From Setophaga petechia (lineage: Eukaryota > Chordata > Aves > Passeriformes > Parulidae): a DNA stretch of 64,000 nucleotides. The stretch spans positions 6,940,501 to 7,004,500 of the forward strand of contig JANCRA010000019.1 of assembly GCA_024362935.1 (NCBI GenBank), written 5' to 3'. Position numbers and translations under genes: made by a program. Below the pieces are notes generated by a model. It was not told the DNA's origin. It worked only from the letters and a program-made list of their open reading frames with translations, and made no database searches. Every line of letters begins with the position of its first letter. Positions within the stretch are counted from its first letter, which is position 1. Positions 47,444 through 61,765 of the stretch are shown here, in pieces.

Positions 47444-50400
47444 CATGTAAGTCTAAGGATTACAGGCTCCAGGATCCTTCTTCCTATTTTCACTGTAACT
47501 ATTCTCCCAGCTATAATATTCTTAAACCAAATTGAATTTGTATCTGCAGAGACTGCTAGCACCAGCCTTTCTTATCTGTAAACAATCTGTTGTCTCTTTC
47601 TTTTTTTGTTCTCATCTTAGCCCTTTATAGATTATGACAGAATTTGAGTTTCTCATACCCTCCTGGGTCTGTTCCCAAATCAGCTTTCACATCCAATGTT
47701 CTCTCTGCTCTGCACACCCTTTTTTAATCTCAGCATTTAGTTATGTTAAGATACCTTTTCTGGTTTGAGAAATTATTAATATTCTTGGATGCATTTTAAC
47801 TGCACCATACAAGGATGGGATCATATGATTCCCATTAACATTTACAGGACTTGTAGAATTAAATCTCTGTGTGACACAATGAAAAAAGTGTTCCCATTCT
47901 ATCGTATTTCCTTTGCTGGACTGTTGTATGCCATGTAGTTGGATTAGTCACAGTGTGTTCCAGAAATGCAAAAGTACCCCTTTCCTCTTTCTTCCTCTCT
48001 TTTCCTGCCACTAGAAATTGCCCCTTCTTAACAGGGGAAATTCTTCCTTGTCAGTACTTACTATGCCAGAGTCAGGATGTGAGTTTTGAGTATAAAAGGC
48101 TGTTTCTTGCAGTTCCCTGATGCTGTCATATTTCCAGGACTCGTGCAACTTGGATGTATTCCCAGCAGCTGCCATGTAGCTCCAGAGATAATGGATTAAG
48201 TTTAATTTAGCGTCCCTACATAATGGAAGGAGGTCAAGGTTTTCACTTTATTTTGGTTCTTGGTTTGAAGCCACCTAGCTTGACAGTAGCCAGAATCATT
48301 ACTAATTTGCAATTGCTTATGAAACAAACCCAATATTCTTAATAGAGCTCCAAGAGGACAGGTGTTCCCATGGCAATTAGCAGTGAAGGAATTATTGGGG
48401 TCATTGCAAAGAAGCCAAAGATGATAGAAATCCTTGGATCCAGGCAGACCTCTGACCCAAGGTCATGATTGCTCATGGTAAATGGTGAAAGCAAAATACT
48501 GGTATTGTAAAGAAGGTTTTAGTGTCATTGCATGGGCAACCCTGATATTATGGCTAAATTAGATTCTTTTGCTTGTTCAATTACAGGCTTTCAGAGACAG
48601 TCACTTTATTATTTGTATATTGCAAAGAGAATGGGTAAATAGCATTTATTCCTTCTCATTATAAGAGTCAGGCTGGTCTCACTGTGATTTCTCCACTTCT
48701 GATTAGCTAATTGCACACTGTACTGTGCCAAAAGGAACAGTTTTGTCCACTGCATAAAGAATATTCCTATTTCTCAGCTATATAAACTATAACTTGCCTT
48801 TGGATTCAATGCAATGGCTTAGCAGTCATCTGCTATTAAATGCTGAGTCATTTGATTGCTGTTTCTGCAATCTTTTGCTGACTCCAGTGATGCTTCAGCT
48901 CTTTGCTTCCTGGTCAAAACAAAGACCCGAATCAGAAGTGGCAACAGCCAGTTAAGTGCCATTACTATATTTTTAAATTAGAGAAGTCCTCACTAAGAAC
49001 AAGTTTTCACATGCTCTGAAGTCAAAACAAGCTTCAGGGAATTCGAATGCATCTTTTATTTCCACCTGATTTCTCAAGTCTTTTCATATATATTTGTATG
49101 TGTATATATATTTGGGTTAATAACTTTTATCTCCGTGTTGACTAAAATAGTTGTTATATAAAATATAATCCACATTAAAAATAAGAAAATAAGAGCATAT
49201 TTAAAAAAAAAAAAGGTAATCTCAACACTTAATTAAAAAAGAGCATCTACAAATCATTTGCTAAGGGAGAGCTGACATAAGGCAAAGTGGATCTTGGTTT
49301 CTTGACAGTGCAGTTCATAATTTTTAAAGGTTGTAGGGATTTGTCTTTCCTTTACCAATTAAGCTTGGAAGTCTGGTTTACTTAAATTACATACCTTGAT
49401 ATGAGAGTGGAAAAATCCATATGGACAAAATATTCTAAACCTATTACTTTTTTTTATTAATTTGACTTAACATTTTGAAGCAATATAGTGTAAAAAACTA
49501 GGCTAATGCCAAAGAAAGCATTCCTAGAGTGATAAAAACAAAATGTAAACTCCTGAGTGAATACTTAAACCTGAAAAGGCCATTAGTAAGCCCATCTGCT
49601 TGTTTATTCTGCCTAGATTAATGTAAAAGTTGACATTAAAAAATTTTATTGTTTAAGTTACTTAATGCAATTATTTTCAAGTCCCAACAGAAATATTTAC
49701 TATCCTGATAATATATCCTTTTTTCTCTGTGTGTTGCTATAGCCACCATTAGTCCTTGTAATGAACAGGTGTTTATTAAAATCCTCCTTCAAATACACAG
49801 CAATTTACTATCAGTCTTTAGTTTCTGTTGATTTTGTGCATTAAATCATAATCAATTTTTATGACTGAGATTTGTATATTTTAAAAAATGCCACCAGACA
49901 TTTTGTTCAAGCTTTTGACCAACTGGTAGGAATCACAGCTCAAATACAGTCACCAAAATATACTGGTTCTTCAATATGAGGCTAGTAGGAATTACAGCAA
50001 TTACTGTGTTGTTTTACTATGATTTCAACTTGAGCTTTTACTGAAAGTAGAAACATCTGTCAAACCTGCTTTCAAAAGCCTCAGAAGTTAATTTACAAGT
50101 CAGTTAATGATTTCAGTGCATTTAATAATCCAGTTGGTCACAGAAGAAAGAATGTATTAATGACTAGGCATTTTATTTGAAACTTCCTGTTTAGCTAGTC
50201 TTCATTTTCTACTTTTAATAAACTGTAGTTTATTAAAATAGGGTTTAGTGAGTTAATGGTCATTATTATGAAAGTAATATTTGCTTTTATTTTTCAAGCA
50301 TTGCTATAAAATATCTCAATGATATTTCTGGCTTGAGAAGGCTTTTTCTGTGAAAAGCAGTGAGTGAGTTTTCAGCCTTCAGGATTTCCTTTCCAGCATA

Positions 50401-53400
50401 ATGCACATATTGTTGCATAATAGTTCCAACATGGAAATAATACTCTTCTTTTTGCCTAAGAACAAAATGTGTGTGCTATTAAGCATAGGAAGATAAAAAA
50501 CATCCTGTAGTTACGTCTTCCGTTAACGCCTTCTGAACACAGATCAGCAGTAGTTATGTTCCTACTAACAAAGGGAGATGGTTTTTAAAAAATGTTTTCA
50601 CACTTAAGTTATCCTTTTCCATGCAATAAGGCGTTGTGTAGTGTGACTTGAGCACCTGGAGTCTGACTGCCACCAAGAATCTCTTCCTGTTTGCGTTGAG
50701 AGGAGATGGATAAGATGAAAACTGCCCAGCAGCTCGGAGGGTGTGTTCTGTGAACACATGGGCTTGTTAGAGCACACATGCTAGTTAGTTTTTGGCAATT
50801 CACTTCTGTTTGAGGATGCTTTCTATAATAGTGCTGCCTTTGTTTTTTTTCCATGAACAAAGATGAAAGAATGAGCATCAGTATAAAATATGGTACAGAC
50901 TAGTTACTAGACTTGCTACATGCAATGCTGCCAGGACTCATCTCCTTCTGTTACTGAAATAAATTTGTTACTACAGTTTGTGCTAGCATCAAAGTACTGA
51001 TTAAACTACAAGGGAGTGTATTGAATTCTGTTATAGCATAAACAATTTTGTTAACTACTTTGTTGCTAGATGCACATAGCTACACTTTATTGCAGTGTTG
51101 AAATGCTTGAACTAAATTAATAGTAATTAACTAGCAATTTAACTACAAAAAACCCCAAAACAACTAAATAAATAAATATGGAAAATGCTCAAAGGCCTCA
51201 CCTGCACAATGAATGACAGTTTACTCCTCTTGGATAGTCTGCTTCAGAGCAGGGTGGATTTGGCCCTGCTGTGCCATTCCCCCTAGGCACCCAAGCCACT
51301 TCTCTGTGCATCTTGCCTGGGCATCTTAAGATGCAGACTTATCCTGCAGACTGCACTGTAAACTTCAAAGAAAACAAGGAGAATATGGCCACCAGAAAAA
51401 ATGAAATTTAACTTTCCAAACACAGACTAACTCTCAAAGGCTGGAACTTTTACCATGTTAACTTCTACATAACTAATCTGGAGACACTTAGCATTTAACT
51501 CAGTGCAGTCATCTCACCCTATGGGGAAAAAATAAAGATATGAAACATATATCTTTAACAAAACAAATGACTCTTACAAGAACTGAGATGTTCAATTTAT
51601 TGTGTGGAAATGGTTATTTAGCTCAAAGAGGAAGGGGGAGTACTGTGCACACCAGAAGGGAAAGTGCTTTATTTAAAATTCCTATGATACACAATAGAGT
51701 TATCTGCTGAACCCCAAACTACCAGTTAGCTCCTCCCAACCTGGCCACAAGAAGAAGAGGCAAATGAGCCTGGCAAATTCACTTCACACAGATTCCCTGC
51801 TAGATATTTAGAAATGCTCAAAAATTTTGCTTTTAAAAATAAAGTTTTTGCTTTGCCTGACAGGGATTAGCTGAGATAAAAGCAACTGTGCCCTCAAAAT
51901 GGGTTTTATTTATCTTTTACTGCTAGATAACCACTTAAGCTCTCAGAGTTGATAAAGGTGGGAGATAAACAGTTGGGGTTAACATAGCTTCAAGGAAACC
52001 TTAAGACAGATGCTCTCTTTGTATTTACCTACGCTAAATTTAACAATTATAAAACATTATCATATACAACATTGGCTTCAGTTAATCTGTTCAAGAGACA
52101 TAGATCAGTTTCCTTATGTCATGTCTCTCTCCTAAGAGTGACAGATATCTGTAAAAACAATTTTATTTCTGCAGTGTTAAAAATAAGGGTGATCTGGGGC
52201 TTTGTGTGACTGCCTCCTAACTCCAGCGTTGCTTTCTGCCACTGAAGCAGGACAGCCATATCTCTTCTGACTGTTATTAGCACAAATGAAGTTAACTGGA
52301 AGGTTTGATCTCGCTAAAGCAGTGTGTGCATATTTAGTAACACAAATCATTTAGAGCTATTGTTAAATCCCCTGAAGCATGCAAATTTTTGTTAAGCTTG
52401 ATTAGTATTTGTTAGTTCCATATGCTCAAAATCTTTTCATTTTAGGCCGTCTGTTGTTCAGTAAGGAATTAATTTCCAATTTAATCTTTCTATCCACAGT
52501 GTGTCCTTCACAGGTACAGTCCTACAATAAGATAGTATCAGTGATTGTTACAGACAGTAAATTGTACTGTGCATATTAAAGTTAAAAGTACATATTAAAA
52601 TACAAAAAGGAGCTCTTTGCCATCTACACGCATATTTTAAGTAGTATTCCCATGCTTTCATAAATAACATCTGGAGGACTTAATTGTCATTTAAGAACCC
52701 TCAGTGTCTATGGGCAGCAATTTTTTTAGCACAAAACTTTTCTCAAATCTCCAGTTATGTGAGCTGTACATCTTAGAAAACTTCTGCTTTGAATTTTAGC
52801 CATTGCTGTTGCAGACAATCTCTCCAGAAACAATCTTTAAATGAAAATTAAAGCCATTTATTTAAAGTTCATCTATGTTCACTCTTACTGAGCATCTGAA
52901 GTTAGCCACCAATATGTGCAAGATTAGTTGTCAATTTTAAGAAATCAAACCCTAGTGAACAGGAAGCTTTGCTGTTCTGCTTCTCCCTCTGTAGCATCCA
53001 GGTCTGTACATTGTTGGAGAATGCAGCTTCCTTGGTATCCAGTCCTGTAGCCATTTACATGAAATATGTAGTTCAGGAATTTGGGCATTACCATTCGCTA
53101 AGTAGCTGATGGTGATCAACAGCTTTGGAAAGAAGTTTCATAGCACAAGGTATGAAGGGATAAATTCAAGTCTTCCTTTTATGATTAACCTGTTCATTGA
53201 TAGCAAGGCTTTGTATCAGTTCATGCTATGCAATAGAATCATCATTCTTCCGACCATTATTAAGAGCAGACCTAGGTTTTTTGGCTATAGGATTAGTAAA
53301 ACCAATGGAGTACTAATTGTCGGAAGCAATCCCTCTGTTTGCATTTTTGTTGTAATTAATAACACTGGATAAGCTTTTCTCTCTATTGGGCAAGTACCCT

Positions 53401-56019
53401 TTTTATTTTTTTTTTTGACAGAAACTTTCTTATTCAGTCCACAGTTGCAAAATGATTAATTGAAAGGTTAGAACAATGACCAGATTTGCATGAGCTTATA
53501 AATGTCAGACGTAGGTCCAGTCTGGGTTGCTATTTGAAGTTATTTTTCTATTGGATCTTTTGGTGTTAAATATCTGTATTTTCCACACATGAGGGGTCTT
53601 GGGTTGATTGGTTTCCTTGGTAACAGCTCTTTGCTCTGATTGCATAAGCACACTGGAGTGGTGCAGAGCAGATTACTACAGAAACACACTGGAATTTGAT
53701 GTAATGGGATGTTGTCTGAGCTGTTACTGAGTTCTTAATTCCATTATCCTTTATGTTATTCCCATTAATACTGCATTGTAGTGAAATAAAAAGTAGCTTA
53801 CTTAAGATTAATCAAATTTCCTTTAACAGGTTAGCTGTTGGTTTCTGATAGAAAATTTTTAAATGAATGAAGTTAACCTCACAAAACTCTGAATAAAATG
53901 TGCTGTCATGACTGGTGCAGAAGAACACTTAATTCTTGGCAAATTAGTTTGCAAGATAAAAATATTTATACAGCTTAAATTTATGTTGATGGATTGTCTC
54001 AGTCATTCTTTCTTCTTAGTCCACAGAAGAGCTCCCTTGTGTAGTTTTAGCAAATATTCTGTCAGTCTTTGATAGTCTTCAGAATATATGTATTTTAATA
54101 GAAATTGTGTTATTTTGAAGATTATGATTAAATCTAAAATGGTAGAGAGTTATTTCAATCAAGTGAACTATAAACACAACAATGAAATTTTTGAAATGGG
54201 TGAATTTAAAACTAAAAGGCGTTAACCACAAAAATTAGGAGAAATTGCATGGATGTGTTGTCTGCTGCCACATGCCGGGCTACTGTACTGGAGGCTTTTA
54301 AGTGTTCTGGAGTCTTGTGAAGCTTGTTAGACACAATCCCCAGCATTACCCTGATGCTGAAATAAAAGAATCTTTGATCAATCATAGAATATCTGGCTGT
54401 GGAAATGTGTAAGGATGTGTTTGCAGTAGCTGGCATGGCACTCTGGAATAAACTGGATGAAGCCCTCATGTCCATGCTGCCAGAATTTCTGTTGTTTTTC
54501 TTTGGACTGGCTCACTAAAAATTCAAGTGGGTTAGGTGCGCTTTGTGTCATGGCTTTGGGGTTTTTATGTCCAAAAGAGGAGTGGTTGCATGCCCTGGCT
54601 CTTATGACCAAGAGATAATGTGCCTTCTTAAAGTAAATGAGAACAGCAGTGGGCTTTGCTTTGGAAACATGCCACTGATTGAAGCCAAAACCCCCAAGGA
54701 AGGACACCCTGAATATCCCCCAGAGCCTCAGGAATGTGGTCATTTTAATGTGTATAGATTATAGGACATCTGAAAGCAGAACTGACCAGAAAGAAAACAT
54801 CTCTAAGTGATAAAGGAAGTGTATACATTTGAAGAGAAACAGATCCTTATGTATTTTCCTTATTTTCTTCATCTTTTTTTGAATATAATTAGTATTGATG
54901 AGAGTCATGGGTGAGATCTGTGACTGGTCCCTTTATTATTCTCTTTAGAGTAAAAAGACACTTTCTCATTCCTTTGTGTAGCCATTTTACCTCATCCATG
55001 GTCTGATAATTACAGTAGATATTTGTGTAAAGGCAGCAGAGCTGTCGTCTTTTCTTTTCCTGTGACATTGAGAATGTCAGTTGCTTTCAAGTTGTTCACG
55101 CTTTGAGGCCTCTGAAACCCAGGAATATGTCTGGTTTTTGTTTTGCTTTTGAGGAAATTCCACTTCTTCTAGCCCAATTCCTTCAAAGAAGCTCTCCAAG
55201 GGGGATTTTCTGATATATCTCATTATTATGGGGTACTTCCACTTAAGAAGGCCTTTGTAGCAAGGGATCTATCCTTATTCCTGGCTAGAGAGAGACATGA
55301 CACAACCTTGGTTAATTCTATCTCCCCAGAAGTATTCAGTAAAACAGCAATTTCATTAGCACAGACAGGATTTGTGAACAATACCTGGGCAGCCATACCA
55401 TCCCTGTCATGTAGATGATCCTGAAAATCCCTCAGGTTAAATACTGAAATTGCTCTTTGAGTCAACTTCAGAGACTTAAATAGAGTATTATCAATATATA
55501 GGATAATGACAACATCTGTAAAAGCACATGTTAGAAGCTCTCTCAACACCTGAGTTTATTCAGAAAGTTTATTTGCAACTTTGTATATCTCTCCTGAGCC
55601 CCTTCCGTGCTGCAGTTGTTAAAACAAGGTTGGATATGCTCTGGTTGAGTTTTGTGACTTTGTTTGTGGAACAGCCCATAAACAGCCATACTGTCACCAG
55701 TCAGCAGAAAAGAAACTGTACCATAAGGGCAAGAAATGAGCTGTGGGCAGAGAGAACCACTTAAACCCTCTTTATTATGCTAAGAAATGCAAAAATGCCT
55801 ATGTAGAAAAGGAATGTTGACTTCCACATAAAAACACTATGTAGAAACAAGGGAAGAGACTGAACTGATTCTGGCTGTCTACTTTCATATGAAAGATAAT
55901 GGAATTCCATTTTGTGATTCCAGCTCATGTTGTGTGGTATTCAGAGAGGGGCTTTCTCTTTAGGAGAATATGCATTTCAGACTGCTAAGATGTTACTCAA
56001 ATTTGAGTTCAGAGAATCA
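47444..56019. other. Intronic stretch, nothing recognised
   Basis: About 8.6 kb of AT-rich sequence without a recognised exon, CR1 or LTR. There is an alternating AT/GT-rich patch at about 49085-49115. The interval is notably free of identifiable young repeats, so conserved non-coding elements are possible, but this cannot be judged without an alignment. Confidence 0.5.
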
Positions 56020-56300
56020 TCATAGAATCATAGAATGCATTGGGTTGGAAGGGACTTTAAAGCTTATCTAGCTCAAACCTTAATGCCATGGGCAGGGACA
56101 CCTTTTACTAGATAAGAGCTCCATCTAACCTGTTCTTGAACACTTCCAGGAATGGGGCATTCACAAATTCTCTGAACAACCTCTTCCTCACCACCCTCAC
56201 AGTAAGGAAATTTTTCCCAATGTCTAATCTGAACCCTCTCTCTTTTAATTTTAATCCATTCCTTCTTGGTTTGCCCCTTCTGCTTCCATACACACTTAAT
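56020..56300 (-). mobile_element. CR1 LINE, truncated 3' end
   Basis: This is the clearest antisense CR1 copy. CATAGAATCATAGAATGCAT (3' terminal repeats) is followed by GGGTTGGAAGGGACTTTAAA, GCCATGGGCAGGGACACCTT, TTGAACACTTCCAGGAATGG and CCTCACCACCCTCACAGTAA. Matching fades after about 56280. An open frame on the minus strand across it is derived from CR1 3' untranslated sequence and is not a gene. Confidence 0.93.
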
Positions 56301-58167
56301 TTTGTTGATTTAGCTTGAACCTCCTTGAGTAGAGACTCTTCATACCAGAACTGTCTTGTGAGAACCCTGATTTTTGTTGGTATTTCTTGGTGAATATGTG
56401 TTACAAATAAATAGCAACATTGTTCCAGGCATGAGGAAGGGTTGGAAAAGTTGACTTTGAAAAGTATTCGCAAACTATAAACTGTATTCAGAATTCCAAA
56501 ATGTCCAGCTTATAATTATTATTGCTATTTAATATTGGCTATTATCTATTGTTTAAGGTGATGCAGTTGACGTTGAGAAAACCCAGTTTTTGGGGAGGAT
56601 GCAGTTCAGTCAGAAAACTCAACTTTTGATGAATATCAATTTTTCTGGAAAAATCAAATGGCAGTTACAACTTTTTACAGCTAATCCTTTCCATGCTGCC
56701 CATTGTCACTTCAGGCTGGTACTCTCATATAGACCAACATGAATCCAAAGCTGCAACAAGTCAGTGGACTTAGATCTGCTTGCAACTTGTGAGAGAATGG
56801 ATTTAGGGTATCTCTGCCAGAAGAGGATTGGGAGTCTTAAGCTGCCTGGAGGCCATCAGCCGTGCAGTTGTGTTGCTGAAAGGAAGATGGCCTGTACAAC
56901 ATGCCATAACTCTTCTTTTTCTTACCCTGTCTAGTGAAGGGGAGACATAGGTCTTGAAGCTGGAGACTGCAGTACAGTCATTCTCTATATTGCCCAGGCA
57001 GAACAAGCAGGAGAAATGTCTTCATCTGAATTTTTCCTCTCCTTTCTTGGTTATCAAATTTACACATAATTACTGAGCATGTGGGGTGGAACCTAATCTC
57101 TTTCTATCCCTAATGGTGTTTAAACATCTTGAAAGACTTCAAATATAATATTCCTGATTATTTTTCCTTTGTAACAATTTTGCAAAAATAGATATTAACA
57201 ACAGGGAGTGTGATCAAGGTTCATGTGAAAGGAAAAGAACGGGTAACCCACAGGAGGAAGGGGGTTAGTTGCTGCAGCAATGAGCACTGCAAGTTCACTG
57301 TGTCTTTCTTTCAGCATGGTAAAACACCTTACATAAAATACAGCCTCTTCACAGGCAATACCAAGGTTTCTCTGAAGGATTCTGGAAGGATTAAATAGCC
57401 TATTCAGACATCTTGATGTCAGAAAAAAAATATAATGGCATAAAGAATATAAAAGTAAATTGCACATTTTAGCTGTTAGACTTACTTAAAAATGGGAGAC
57501 AGTTATGTCTGTAGCAGTGAAATGTACCTGAAAAATTATTTGTCAAGTCCCTTCTAGAACCAGCAAGGTTGGCTATAAGGACTGTATTGTTTGGCTCAAA
57601 CTGCTGAATAAAAAGTCTGTTGTATAAGGATATGAAATCTGCCTATGCCCAATGTTCCTGATTGAGAAATTGCATCAAAAATATCACACTACTTGATACA
57701 GTAAGTGACTAAGAATAAAGACATTTGAACAAATATTATTGAAGCTTAATAGAGAAACACTCACTTTACTTCTTAAACACGTTATGTGTCCTTTAAGAGT
57801 TCAACAGAATAGATTTTAATGCATCAAAAGAACATTTTTGTGTTTAAAATGTCTGTCAATACTAAAAATTGACTGTTGAAATTAAACAGAATCTGGATAT
57901 AGCTGCTGTCACTCAGTGACTTCCAAATCAACATTAGCACTTCTATAATTAAAAGTTTTACCCTATGAAATATGTGCAGACTGCTAAATACAGTTGTGTA
58001 GTCTATCCACCTTCCAAGAGATTTCTTATTGGAGACTCCCTAAAACAAAGATTCTTCATAAAACTTTGCCATTCTGTTTTTAGCTGTACTAGCATAAACA
58101 AGCTCTGATGATAAGCCAAGGAATGTTTCATTATTCAGTTGATGTATATATTACACTTTAGCTGTAT
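56301..58167. other. Intronic stretch, nothing recognised
   Basis: AT-rich sequence without a recognised exon or interspersed repeat. Confidence 0.5.
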
Positions 58168-58681
58168 TGTGGGTGGACCTTGGCTGGCTGGTAGGTGCCC
58201 ACCAAGCCACTCTCTCACTTCACTTCCTCTTCCCCAGTGGTAAAAAGGGAAAAAATAGATCAAAATCTCTTGTGTTGAGATGAAGGCAATTTAGTGAAGA
58301 TTTAATCTTGGCTTTCCATCAGCAGGTGATTCCACCTAAGATCTCGTACATGTGATTGCTTCAGAAGACAAACACCTTAATAGTTAATGCCCCTCCCTTT
58401 CTCTTAGCTCTTATTGCTGAACATCATGTCATATGGCATGGACCCCTTGGTCAGCAGGGGACAGCTGCCCTGGCTGTGTCCCCTCTCAGCCCTTTGTCCA
58501 CCCCCAGCCTGCTGGAGGAGGGGAGCAGAACGTTGGAGAGACATGGCTGATGCTGTGCCAATGCTGCTCAGCAGTACCAAAGCCCCGGTGTGCTACCAGC
58601 CCTTTTCACTGCCAAGGCAAAGCACAGCCCTGCAAGGACTGCTGTGGGGAGGCTGACTCCATCCTGGACACAACCAGTGCA
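58168..58681 (-). mobile_element. Solo LTR of an avian endogenous retrovirus, antisense
   Basis: About 514 bases of a familiar dispersed bird LTR, reading on the minus strand from TGCACTGGTTGTGTCCAGGA (58681 downward) to a CCACCCACA end at 58168, so with TG...CA termini. Plus-strand landmarks include GCTGAACATCATGTCATATG near 58409-58440, GGTCAGCAGGGGACAGCTG and GCTGCTCAGCAGTACCAAAG. On the minus strand an ATTAAA polyadenylation-type signal lies near 58306, while the TATA region near 58410 is degraded. No internal retroviral genes flank it, so it is a solo LTR. No clear target-site duplication was seen. The family name is not given because I am not certain of it. Confidence 0.78.
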
Positions 58682-60894
58682 ATTACACCAAGCTGGGCTC
58701 CTGCTAAGCTTTCTTTGCTGTAGCCAGGCTGGCTCTGTAGTGTAGACATGATTAAAAGTGATTTTGTGGTTAAAGAAAGGAGTGGCATAAAGAAATGTAG
58801 ACTGGGATAAATTCCTGCATCTGCTTCTACAAAATCTCCGTATATTGCCTCTGTTTTTCTTACTAACATAGGGACAATATCCTCTTTCCTGTGCTTTAAT
58901 TACCAAGTTAGATGACAAGCTGGATGGCACAGGAGCTGACTTTTGGAATGTTGCTACATACACAGAAGTGCTGTATGGTGATGCTCCTCATTTACTGCAC
59001 CTCTGTGCTACTGTAGCAAAACTCAAATTCAGTAATGCTCTTAATTATATCAAAATAATCACTTACAATTCTGAATGAAGTGTTCGAACAAAACATTGAT
59101 TAAGAATGTGGAATTTTCACAGGTTTAATCTATAGGTTGACTTTTTCTTGTCCTTGTGTCTCATTCCATTCTCTGTCCCTCAGTTTTCTTGGCTGAACCA
59201 TATTGGTTTCTGGAAATTTACCTGTATAAATATAGACCACCAGCAAATCCAGCTTCACAGCTACAAGAATTTTTTCAGGCTATTTTTACCCGTAATATTT
59301 ACATTCAAACTTGCAGGCAATATCAAGTGAACATTTTTAACTGCAAAAATATTTTATTTCAAAGCCCTAGGTACCTCAAAGTTAAGGCACAACAAACTTT
59401 GTTATACTTGCCTATTGTCAGTAGGGTTTTTAAAAGGCTTTCATCCACTAAAAGGAAAGAAATAACCCTTTTTATTAAATATGGAGTACAAGTGATTGCA
59501 GTCTCAGGTAATTTTAGGATTTTGTGGGGCTTTTGACCTTAAAACAGAAAATGAGGTTATTCTAAAATTCAAGTAGAAGAAAGCCACTTCTACATTATTT
59601 TTCCCATTGACTCTTAAAAAGCCTCTACTGCTTTTAATGAAAATTATTTGAAGGGAGTCATAGAAATTAAAAAACAATCCAGATTTCAAAGGTAGTATAG
59701 CCACAGAACTACATGAGACATTTCAGTGTTGACAGTAATCAGAAATAATCATCTTTACAGCTGTTTTTGAAGATATCAGAAAAAATGCTTTTCTTTGAGG
59801 GAAGAATATAATTTGATAAAACATGCTGGTAATATGAGTTGTTTCCCTTAATATTGTTAAAAGCAGATTACAACATGCAACTGAAAATAGCATTGATCTT
59901 CTCTCTGATTTGACAGAGAAGGGTAAGCACAGCTATGGCTGCTCACCAAACAGGGGTGCAGTTGTGCCTCCTAAACTTTTGCAACTTTGAGTGGAAACAT
60001 GGGCTGTAGGATGCATCAGAGAAGTGTTCCCACACAAGGCATCATTTGTCCCTCATAATACCAATAATACAGGTATATTTCCAAAAAGACAAAATGTCAT
60101 TTTTAGACCTATGAGGTTTTTAGAAATAATGACAATATATAGTTTAGCAATTGTACACAGTGCCAACTCATATACCTTGTGTCTTGCTCATTCCTGACCA
60201 GGAATTCAAATCAATAATTTGGCTTGGATAGAATATACTGAAAAGGATCCTGTTTCCAGATGCAAGGAACACTTTTCTAGAGATAATGTCTGCAAACCTC
60301 TAGATCCATACCCAGAATATTCAATTGGTCAGATGTGCAATAGCTTTCTCCTCCTGGTCATAAGGATTGCTATATAACCTTTTTTACTCAACCAGCCAAT
60401 AACTTTCATGTCTGGGACAGCAAAAAATGGTGGACCAAACACCATATATTTGTGGCTTCTCATCTTTTAAAAAAAGTATTGTACTCTTCTGCCAGCAGTG
60501 TTTACTTTTCTAATGAAGTGAAACCTCCACGCAGTTGCTCCTTGAGATCTTTCATGACACTGCTGTGGTTTCTCAGCGCTACAGAAGCACCATGGGCACC
60601 CCATGGTCACAGGAATTTGTGAAGTCCTGCTCTTGGTTATGCAGTGCTTCTGCAATGCTGTAATGATGATTAGGTGACTGCTGAGGAAGGACTTTTGTGG
60701 TTACTAGAGAACATTTTAACATAAAATTATTATTGTTCTAAACCACATTTGAGAGTTTGAATTGTGTTGCTCCTGAATGGGAACTGTGCCTGGTTTTCTT
60801 TGTATTGATCATAGTAAAAAAGCTGCCAAGGGAGTAAACAGGGTTTTACTGTGTCAGTTCTGTGAGATTGCACAAAGTTTTTATGGAGCAATTA
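58682..60894. other. Intronic stretch, nothing recognised
   Basis: AT-rich sequence. No exon, RNA gene or repeat family was recognised. Confidence 0.5.
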
Positions 60895-61028
60895 AAAGAT
60901 AGGATAATTCATTATTTATCTATTATCAATTACCAATATATTATTAAAGATTATTATAATATACATTATGCATTATTAGAATGTATTATTAGTAGTAAAA
61001 TTTATTATTTATTAATTTACATATTAGA
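60895..61028. repeat. Extremely AT-rich tract
   Basis: About 134 bases dominated by ATTATT, TTATTA and TAATAT words with very few G or C. It resembles degraded (ATT)n low-complexity DNA. A short open frame crossing it has no recognisable content. Confidence 0.85.
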
Positions 61029-61765
61029 GCCCCTCAATCTACAGTGCACCCATTGGCATTGTGGATAAACATTGCTGTTCCTTTTCTGTGGTGCATCACA
61101 ACACTTTTCTTGCATTCTATCTAATGGATTGGTGCATAAAGAAGAAAAACTTAGTTTTTTGGATAAAATATGATATGATTTTTAAATGTGGGTTTTAAAG
61201 CAAAAATATGTTTGAAAAAGTTATGCTTGAACTTGCTCTATATTCTTAGTTCTGAAATGCCCTTAAATATTTTTTTTTAATCAAATTCTCAAGGTTTTTT
61301 TTGCTTCAGGAGCTGGATTTGGGTAAAGAATGAATTCGAGCAAGAAAGGTGTAGAGAGAATATGAGCAAAAATAAAGCATTTCTATGCTGGCTACAGTTC
61401 CATTTCTTTACTCAGTGTGTTGTTTTGAGGGACTCTTCTTGTTGAACTTTATTTTATTCTTAAATAGATATTGACTTCCTTAAACAAAGTGGACATGGAT
61501 GTTTTGCCCAATAGGTCTAGCACCATTTCTTCTTAAATTTGCATACTAAATAATGCCATAGAAAATATGTCAACCTTTTCTATTTAGCAGCAAATGATGA
61601 TCAATGGTTCTATGATAATTAGTATGGCTGACAGTCAATCAAAGTGATGAAAATAAAAAGTCTGATCAAAAGACCTTTTCTTCTGTGCATTGTAAATTAG
61701 CATAAACATAGCTATCCCTTCATAATGCCAGTAAATCAGAAAACACTGCTTTGACATGAAAAGAA
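61029..61765. other. Intronic stretch, nothing recognised
   Basis: AT-rich sequence with no recognised feature. Confidence 0.5.

Noticed and set aside
54212..54743. Overlapping minus-strand open frames as a possible retrogene
   Set aside because: No protein family was recognised and there is no poly(A) tail or target duplication. The frames overlap inconsistently.
56108..56473. Minus-strand open frame of 121 residues
   Set aside because: Its C-terminal half translates CR1 3' untranslated sequence and the rest is unrecognised. It is a repeat-derived shadow.
59156..59536. Open frame of 126 residues
   Set aside because: It starts with GTG, sits in AT-rich intron and shows no similarity to any family I know.
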